A stretch of 64,000 nt of DNA from Simmondsia chinensis (taxonomy: Eukaryota; Streptophyta; Magnoliopsida; Caryophyllales; Simmondsiaceae), in the NCBI GenBank assembly GCA_018398585.1, contig JAGTTD010000013.1, forward strand, positions 8,218,492-8,282,491, read 5' to 3'. A program made the position numbers and the translations under genes. Shown here piece by piece: positions 57,001-64,000 of the stretch (positions are counted from its first letter, which is position 1; each line of letters opens with the position of its first letter). The notes below the pieces were generated by a model, which did no database searches, was not told the origin of the DNA, and saw only the letters and a list, made by a program, of their open reading frames with translations.

Positions 57001-57882
57001 TACTTTTGTTTAATTGTCATTTTCTAGATTAATTAATACAAAAACTTCTCAATTTTATTCAAATTAATTTAGGTCGTAGAATAATTTCACATACTCTTAG
57101 TTCCTATGGTTCGACACCCTCTTGCCCTACACTTCAATTTAGATATGTTTAATAGATAGGGTTAAATATTAAATTTTGATAGACGTAGAAAAACACATTA
57201 AGACCCCCCAGACTTTCAAAGGCAGCCGTATGCCTAAAATATCTAATTTTAAAAAGAATATCAAAAACCAGCGAGTAGGGGGTGAAACCATTTACATAGT
57301 ACGCAAGTAAAAAACCATATATGTTCCTGAACCCGTTAGGGGTAACTTGCCCCGAGCACACGTTACAACGAAGGAGCAGTTTCTCCACTAAGGGAGGCAT
57401 GGGAAAACGAACGCCTGCCTCTAAAGAATCTTTAGGAAGACAAAAACTACCCTCCTTCGGAGGGAACAACGGACAATCGTCCAGCCGAGAACCTCGCACC
57501 TCGTAGTCCTTCGAAAAATAAAACTTAGAGCAAATCATTGAGACACGGCCCTCGCCTAAAGTACTCGACACAAAAGTGCCTAATGGACAAATCCGAGAAA
57601 TCTCTGGAAACTTAAACTGTAAGGGGTGAACTTCATCCGGGGAACCCCGACTTAACGGCTCCACGGCTATACCCTCAATCTCGGGAGACAAACAGCCGAG
57701 AAGCCTCCACAAAACTCCACCTGTGTTCCATCAAGAGAGGTGAAAACTGTAAAAGACAAATAAAAATAAAATACGTATAAAACATTTAAAAGACTTACTT
57801 GAATATGGAAGACCGGGGTAGGCGATAGTAAGGGTAGACACAGCCACTGAGGAGGAGTACCTAGCCTCCGAGTACCCCTCAT
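54030..57882 (-). pseudogene. antisense extra ORF of the Tat element (putative gypsy-type transposon domain)
   Basis: Minus-strand coding relics. 57711-57250 reads WRLLGCLSPEIEG through GVRFPMPPLVEKLLLRC and SGQVTPNGFRNIYGFLLAYY; this FPL-P-L...L-PGQ-TPN-W/F-R-GF pattern resembles the Pfam 'putative gypsy type transposon' family (PF04195). 55710-55435 (FAFVKYNLTNLKNWENKFVW) looks like its continuation, cut by the LTR-like insertion at 55698. 55045-54362 and on to about 54030 is a Pro/Gly/Ser-rich C-terminal part, broken by TAG stops near 54395, 54300 and 54210. An upstream Met frame at 57882-57799 may be a first exon. Its function is unknown. Extra antisense frames between integrase and 3' LTR are known in Tat-type elements. 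Identification rests on motif look only. Confidence 0.55.
55698..57180 (+). mobile_element. LTR-like insertion inside the antisense ORF
   Basis: Starts TGATGCGTCTCATATTTATG directly after the coding text GGCAAACC and ends near 57180, after a TGGTTCGACACCCTCTTGCC segment typical of the 3' part of Athila/Tat-like LTRs. It separates two parts of one minus-strand protein, so it is an insertion. The right border and target duplication could not be fixed: AAACC on the left versus AAACA on the right at best. No coding region. Confidence 0.55.
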
Positions 57883-57890
57883 TTCCCCCA

Positions 57891-58340
57891 GTTATCACGG
57901 TTTCCTCGATCCAAAAAAGGACTCAATCCGGCATCTCCTATCTTGGCTCTCTTACCACAAACGGTCAACAGAAAGGAGAACGAGGTGGCATGTCCACCTC
58001 GGGCCGATCAACTCGGGTTCTGAACGAACAAGATTAAACAAACTCTGCCCTGAGCCCACTTCCGTAAAATACATAAAAACAAGAACCCAAAAAACTCACC
58101 TGGAACGTGCTCAAGGGAAAAGAAAACCATGCCAAAAATCACCTAACACAAAAAACGAACATTCATCGAGTGCTCAATCTAACGACAACTCCAAAATAAG
58201 TAGAAATCACGGAGGGGGCGAGCTAGCCTCCTAATTCGCCCCCGATTCCGCCAAACAAAATTAAAGAATAAAAAAACATAGTATTTAACAAAAGAACTTT
58301 GGAATGTAAACAAGTTGAAGTAAAAAGAAATCTAACAAAG
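57891..58340 (+). other. Tat 3' region, non-coding
   Basis: No recognised gene; GC-balanced to A-rich, continuous with the tandem duplication that follows. Confidence 0.5.
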
Positions 58341-58719
58341 CCCGGGAATGGGGCTCCATCTCGCCCTCGGTTCAAAAAATAATAAATAATATATATATAT
58401 AAAGAAAAATGAAAATTGAACAAAGACTTGGAACGGGGCTCTAACTCTCCCCCAATTCCATTAAAAAAAAAAAATTTAAGGCCTGTAAATAAACTACGAT
58501 AAGACAAAGATCAAATATAGGCCAAAAACGCCCGGGAATGGGGCTCCATCTCGCCCTCGGTTCAAAAAATAATAAATAATATATATATATAAAGAAAAAT
58601 GAAAATTGAACAAAGACTTGGAACGGGGCTCTAACTCTCCCCCAATTCCATTAAAAAAAAAAAATTAAGGCCTGTAAATAAACTACGATAAGACAAAGAT
58701 CAAATATAGGCCAAAAACG
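58341..58719 (+). repeat. 190-bp near-perfect tandem duplication
   Basis: CCCGGGAATGGGGCTCCATC starts at 58341 and 58531, and the text stays the same to GGCCAAAAACG in both copies; the one difference I see is the length of one poly-A. It is followed by a run of about 16 C (58719-58735) and a long poly-A. Confidence 0.9.
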
Positions 58720-58739
58720 CCCCCCCCCCCCCCCCTCTA

Positions 58740-60790
58740 ACTCACCCCAAGTTATAAAAAAAAAAAAAAAAAAAAACCCCATACATGTCCCCGAAATCGA
58801 GCCCTCTTTCTGAAAAAACCTCGAAGAATGACCCGATTCGGGTCAGAAATCCAAGAATACTCCCCCTAAGAAGAGATCCTGGAGCAAGAAGCAATTTTGC
58901 CCAAGAAATGTGCTCATCTTGCCTCTAAAAGCTCCAAACCAAGGGAAAACGTACCTTTATAGCTGAGCTCACCCCAAACCCCTGCTTTAAAACAGCAAAA
59001 ATGGACCAAAATAGGCAAAAAATTCAAAGTAAAGAAGAATGGGGGAGGGGGACAGTGAGGAGAGATAGAGAAGGGAAAGGGGAGAAAAAAAATAATGAAA
59101 TAACTTAAAAGAAAAGGTAAATGAATAAGTTTTATATCAAAACGAAATAAGGGTCGAACATCCAAAAAACCAACACCCATAAACATAATATATAAAAACC
59201 AAGTACGGCAAAGAAGAATGAAACAGAATAAAAATAAAGTACAAACCGAATGAATTGGCCCGAGAATCATCTCGGACCGAACAAAAAAAAAAAAAAAAAG
59301 ACGAAGGTTGAAAAACACCCAAAGGATAAGATTCATTAAGAGCCGTGTCATCACTTACATACGTTTCCCCACCGGGAACGACAAAAAAGACAAGTTACAG
59401 GACACGAAGGCAATTACAGCAAAAAAAAGAGAAAGAGAAAAGAAGAAACATAATACAACGGATTGACGCCATGTCCTAAAATTGTAAAGCCGCACCCGGA
59501 AACTCGATATAGAGAGTCCCCACATACGGAAATAGAGAAAGCAGGCCCCGGTACAGATATTGTCCCATGCGCTCCAACATCCCGTGCTCCGACCCGTCCA
59601 AACGACAACGATATAATCCACCCCCGCAGGTCATGATCAAATATTGGCCCGAGACACAAAACTCGGCAACATGAAAGCACCAAACACATTAGGGATCGGG
59701 AACCAGTACTTGATGCACAGATAGGAAAATCAAGAGGAGAAGTCGCTACAGTCACGAAGCAACCATACTCCAAAACGGAAGCCGTTGAGCAAGGCTAGCA
59801 CAGCGAAGCGCCAAAGGTCGAAGGACCGGTCTAGCAAAATAGTCCTGCATCATCACTCCCGGCAATGCTTCAATGAACCCGTGACGGAAAAAACAAAACT
59901 CCGCCGCGCTCATGACAGTATTTCAGCAAACCACATAAGTGTGATAAAAAGGAGAGCGGTTCGAAAGATAGGAGTCCCAGTCCGACATTAAGAAGATCAT
60001 ACCGTCAATACAAGCAGGGACATAGGTTTCGCCCTCCGGCGTAAAGCTTGCCCTTATAGACCCAGTCACCTTCCCAAGAGAATAACTTGTGAGAGTTTGA
60101 GCACTCCCCTCGATCAGACTCCAAGGTGGAATCATAGACTAATAGATGAACCGAGAAGCTGAACGATTCAGCCGAACCCCGACACCCGAGGATGGCCATC
60201 ATAAGGCATCGAACCAATGGGGCCAGGACTCCCTCGGTCAGGGAACCCAGCGGAAGATAGAAGCAAGTAGCGGGATTGAAGATAAAGAGACGTGAGGGAC
60301 CAGTCGGGCTGAACTCCCAACACAGGACCAGTCCCCTTGTGACATCCAAGGATCCTCCGATAGCCAGAGAGAAACTCCACAGAAGACTGAGGAATAACCC
60401 TCCCCAATGTAGGCATACCAGGGAAGATGGAAATATCGTCCGGATTCACATAGCACCGAGACGGGACCAGCACATCGTCAACATACCAAAATAGAGAACA
60501 AGATGCCTGAGCATTGATGAAGCGACGTGTCCTAATGAGGCGGGAATGGAAATGAGACAAAGTTTGAAGCCGCTGGAGGGACTTTGCTGGAAGATATGAA
60601 AAAAATCTCAAAGGCGATATCTTCGGAGTCAACCATTGATTGATCAAAAAATGAGGGTAAGAAGTGAAGTATAGTATGAGGTTCAAAGGATAAGAGAGAG
60701 GGACTTGATGAAAATGAATGGGTTTTAACCCTCATATTTATAAGAAGAAACCTTCGCGAACCAAGTTGCAAACGAGAATCATTTGTGAAC
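58740..60790 (+). other. Tat 3' region up to the PPT
   Basis: Two kilobases with no convincing gene. Short frames occur on minus (for example 60168-60686, 59414-59773) without recognised motifs. Poly-A and poly-C runs suggest decayed sequence. Confidence 0.5.
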
Positions 60791-60804
60791 TGGCGGGGAC
60801 TAAC
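60791..60804 (+). promoter_or_regulatory. Tat element polypurine tract
   Basis: TGGCGGGGACTAAC directly before the 3' LTR TG; the GGGGNCTAAC|TG ending is shared with elements A and B. Confidence 0.7.
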
Positions 60805-61696
60805 TGATAACTCCAAAAACAGCATCTGAACAAGTGACACGTGGCCAATAGGGATGAGGCCACAACTCGGGCCGAGATACACCCCCGGAGGCCATGTTTG
60901 GAACTGTACCTTCGATCTGGAAGATGGAGCGCATGTCGCTAATGGGACACACGCCCCGCAATCCTAGTAGAAGAAGAAGGAAGCATGCCCACTCGGAACC
61001 GAGTGCATCTCGGGTCGAGATGCACCCTCGAAAGGCCAACTTCGGAACTTAGGCAACACCTATGAAGATATAGACGTATAAGGCCAACGGGGAGCATTCC
61101 GGCCCTCGAACAGTCTCGCGACAATACCTCGAAGAAGCATGCGCCCTGGCTTCGAGGGGCATCTCGATCCCACATGCCATCTCCCCTAAGAATCAGCCAA
61201 GCAACAACAACTACCCGACAAAAGACATCTCGAAGCTTGGTACGCGAAGGGTCCCCTAATGACACCCCAACGTAACACGCACTTTGGCTTCCAGAAGGTA
61301 GCTCGCCCCAAGATGTCCGCTTCCCCGGGGACCCGCCAGCTACAGCTCCCTGATACCATGAGTCAGATAGATGACGACACAAAGTCATGGGCCCAATGGC
61401 TAGGGGTATCTCGCCCCCAGTTCCGTACCAGGCAAGATACACCCCCCACGAAGCACAGCTTTTCAGGGAGAAAACTCTATAAATAGGACTCAAAACCCTA
61501 AACAAACCACATACTCGCTGCTCTCCCTTCACAATCCTCTGAAGTACCCCAAGGCAGTGACACCCCCGTTTTTCTTTCTTTTTTTACTTGTAATCCCATC
61601 AAAATTCCTTATAATAAAACTGTTAATTAAAGAAAATTAATAAAAGATAAAGGGTTTGAGTTTCGGCCCTCCATTAAAAGAATATGTACCAAAACA
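60805..61696 (+). repeat. Tat element 3' LTR
   Basis: TGATAACTCC...CAAAACA, 892 bp, TATA box 61478-61485. Clearly diverged from the 5' LTR by many substitutions and small gaps, more than the LTR pair of element C. Confidence 0.9.
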
Positions 61697-62235
61697 TACT
61701 CTAAAGATCCCTACACTTTGCATTTTGTATTAAATAGGTTCATATGCTTTTATTGTGTCAATTTAGTTCTTTTATAAGTGTATTATATAGGTTTTTTTAC
61801 GTTTAGTCAGAGATTGTATTGATTGGAAAGAATGGGTGATTTGTAGTGGATTACTTGAATCTAATATAATTATATGCCGTTAATAATTAAATTAACTTAT
61901 CTTAAATTTGATCAAAGAACTTAATTGACATAATATAAATTATAGAGAGACAAAAATGACACACTAAAAAAGTACAAAGACCATTAATATAACCGTGACT
62001 TTTTTATCAGTTTATCGAGTAAAACTTTGCTACTAACGTGACTTATTATGATTCGAATGGTATAAATAAACATTGAACCTTTCTTATTTAGGTTTTTATG
62101 GTTTATGGTTTCTTACTACCCAAAATTTTCAAAACCAAACCATAATTTTTCAAGCCATAAACCAACCCGTAAATTATGATTTGGTTCGGTTTGGATTATG
62201 GTTTAGATCGTTCTTTGTGCACCCCTATTTAAAAT

Positions 62236-64000
62236 GCTTAGATGATAAATACTTAAACCTTAAGATTTCTTGTTGATGTATTTTCAAAATAAAGCTATAA
62301 GAATTGCGAATAAAGCGTTTAAAGTTGGTCCCGAAATTTATTTGATATGTTTTGAAGTGTGTTGGGATGTTTGTGTTGACATACAGGGCTGGTGCGTCGA
62401 CACACATTCTTATAGAACAGGGATGCAGAGGTGTATGTCGACACACACGGCCCGTGCGTCAACACACAGATCAACAGAACCTTATCTGGGGAATTGTGTG
62501 TCGACACACAGGGACAGTTTTTTACCAGTTTTTACGTGTTAACTTCCGGCCTTCGTGCCCTTTATTTAAGGCATGTTTGGGACGTCTTTTTACACATATT
62601 CTTATATATATGTTCCCCATATTTCATTCTTGTAAGGTAGTCCAAAAGAAGAACAAAGATCTTTGAGAAAAAGAATTTAAAGAACAACTACAAGTGTTCT
62701 TGTGTTCTTATGTGAAATTCAAGTGTTTGGTTTGTTAAACTTAATCGATCTCTCTACATCTTTGTCAATCTCTCCCTTTACACATTTTCACTCCATATTT
62801 GGTTGTTGTTGTATCCCCGAGGATATTTCGTATACCGAAATAAGCCTTAAGGAAAGTGATTACATAGCCTCAACACCTGAGATTTTCTGGTTACCCGTTT
62901 GCGAGGATTTTGCATATATATTTGTGAGATATACACCAACAATCTTAAGGCTTTTGTTTTTTGTTAATTAAGTATGGCTTCTTCACTTTCCGTAATTTGA
63001 TGGCGAACCATGTGTGAGATTGGAGAAGAGATGAATGGAGAGAATTGGGACATCTTCTTGGATCTATCTATTACATATATTGCTATGGACCAAGGTATGT
63101 CGTTTAATTTTGAAAATCATGAAATCGTGATGCCCTAAGATGAATTTGAATTTGGGTTTGTGCGTTATTCATGAGGCTCGTGGTTAATTTGCATATAGTC
63201 TGATAATATAATTCATGAATTCATGATGGTGGTCAAGTTGGGCATGTATAAGGATAATAGGAAAATGCCTTTTTGCCGTTTGATTTGCATCCAATTAATG
63301 GAATCAAGTTGTGTGAAATCCTGTACATTGGATTCGGGATAAAATCATGAAGTTCTATAATGCCTAAGAAGGAGTGGTTGATGCATTGTTGTTTATGCAT
63401 GAAAGTATGTTTACTTGTGGGGATGAAATTCCAAAGATAAGAACTCCTAATTTTTAGTTTGGGCATTGTTTAGATATATTATTGAAAAGTGAATAATATC
63501 CAAGATCTGAAAATTAAACCCCTGAGACTGAGGAAAACAAGGTATAACCCGACATGAGAAAAGAAACGGTCTCCGCTCCACCGTAAACCTCTATTTGGAA
63601 AACGAGACTCAAATTTTGAAGAATGTTGATCAATAATGAGTATACGTGTGAAATTAAAATTAAATCAAGGAATGATGATGATTTTCAATTCGGGCACTAT
63701 TTTGTTCTGGCTTGCAACATGAATTTAACAAACAAAGTTAAATTAAATTATGAAGACATACTTGTTACAAATTAGTATGTGTAAGTTAAACTAAAGCATT
63801 GTTTTGGATGGTTGTTGAAACCAAATGCCAAGACGATGCCAAAAACTAATAATAAGGTGATGCTAATAAGGAAAATCCTTACGAAGTGTGGTTGATGAAA
63901 CCAGGCGTCGAAATTATCCTGCTAATAATAATAAGAATTGGGTTATGCTCTGTTATAAATTAGTGATATAAAGATCCAAGCACTTCGTATGTCTATGACT
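62236..64000 (+). other. unassigned terminal region, possible LTR remnant
   Basis: 62370-62512 has five TGTCGACACAC-like dyads (see findings). 62560-62960 has a TATA-like run (62606-62615) and U5-like text ending ACACCAACA, which might be a copia-type LTR. The sequence after it (from 62974, ATGGCTTCTTCACTTTCC) starts like a gag but breaks at once. No second LTR or PBS was found. From about 63000 on I see no gene. Confidence 0.25.

Larger units (their letters stand above)
44003..61696 (+). mobile_element. Tat-lineage Ty3/gypsy retrotransposon, degenerate
   Basis: 17.7 kb including nested insertions. Target duplication TACTC is at 43998-44002 and 61697-61701. LTRs begin TGATAACTCC; PBS and PPT are present. 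gag, protease, RT, RNase H and integrase remnants in sequence with Tat-type hallmarks (DFTDLNKACPKDSFPLP, a second RNase H of the LYVDGS type) occupy 44929-49940. The region from integrase to the 3' LTR is long (11 kb) and carries a solo LTR, minisatellite arrays and an antisense reading frame. Long 3' regions with extra frames and tandem repeats are known for Tat/Ogre elements. The coding part has many stops and frameshifts and is not functional. Confidence 0.9.
43657..62227. mobile_element. hAT-like non-autonomous element, split by a Tat element
   Basis: Ends TAGCGGTGTGCACG (43657) and GTGCACCCCTA (ending 62227) are diverged inverted repeats, typical of plant hAT-type MITEs with an internal CCAAACC/GGTTTGG-rich sequence. 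The flanking 8-bp sequences TTTAGAAT (43649-43656) and TTTAAAAT (62228-62235) differ at one position and match the hAT duplication length. The element proper is about 870 bp (43657-44002 plus 61702-62227); the rest is the inserted Tat element. No transposase. Confidence 0.75.

Overview
The window looks like a repeat-dense, gene-poor interval of a flowering-plant (probably eudicot) nuclear genome. The evidence is nested LTR retrotransposons of plant Ty3/gypsy types, a TRIM, an Au-like SINE, a LINE zinc-knuckle fragment, hAT-like and long-TIR non-autonomous DNA elements, an F-box/FBD gene family, and a malate dehydrogenase gene fragment with plant-type introns. No bacterial-style operon, rRNA, tRNA or CRISPR is present. 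Family-level taxonomy cannot be read from it.

Layout. 1-1350: edge of a minus-strand retroelement-like unit (gag-like N-terminus, TATA box, and a cluster of nine W-box cores upstream). 2289-2738: small TIR element. 2831-14713: long-TIR element split in its right arm by element A (4110-14550, plus strand, TSD GTTGG). 14764-16281: an intact single-exon F-box/FBD gene. 16958-27324: element B (minus strand, TSD CAAAG), same family as A in the opposite orientation. 30196-37664: a malate dehydrogenase pseudogene (minus) whose penultimate exon is split by chromovirus C (31076-37393). 38380-40922: an inverted second copy of the F-box locus, decayed, with a TRIM (41071-41645) in its upstream region. 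42023-42303: SINE with a perfect 19-bp TSD. 42352-43067: LINE 3' fragment. 43657-62227: hAT-like element carrying a 17.7-kb degenerate Tat-lineage gypsy element (44003-61696, TSD TACTC), which itself carries a solo LTR (50233-51833, TSD AAGAA) and another LTR-like insertion (55698 to about 57180). The last 1.7 kb is unassigned.

The most unusual content is the A/B family. Both elements have LTRs, PBS, PPT and TSDs, but their ~8-kb interiors encode no recognisable gag or pol. The interiors contain a diverged ~2-kb duplication, repeated copies of the PPT-like motif, and three successive tandem arrays (about 136, 90 and 38 bp). Many array units are short inverted repeats whose variants tend to keep pairing in the sense-strand RNA through G-U wobbles. 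The PBS core and PPT end resemble those of the Tat element in the same window, so a Tat-type partner may mobilise them. A and B face opposite ways and bracket the only intact gene, giving a potential ~10-kb-arm inverted repeat around a 2.4-kb F-box loop.

The only gene that looks functional is the F-box/FBD gene at 14764-16281. The other coding sequences are transposon-derived or broken. Boundaries, TSDs and motifs were read by eye; no alignment, database search or identity calculation was run.
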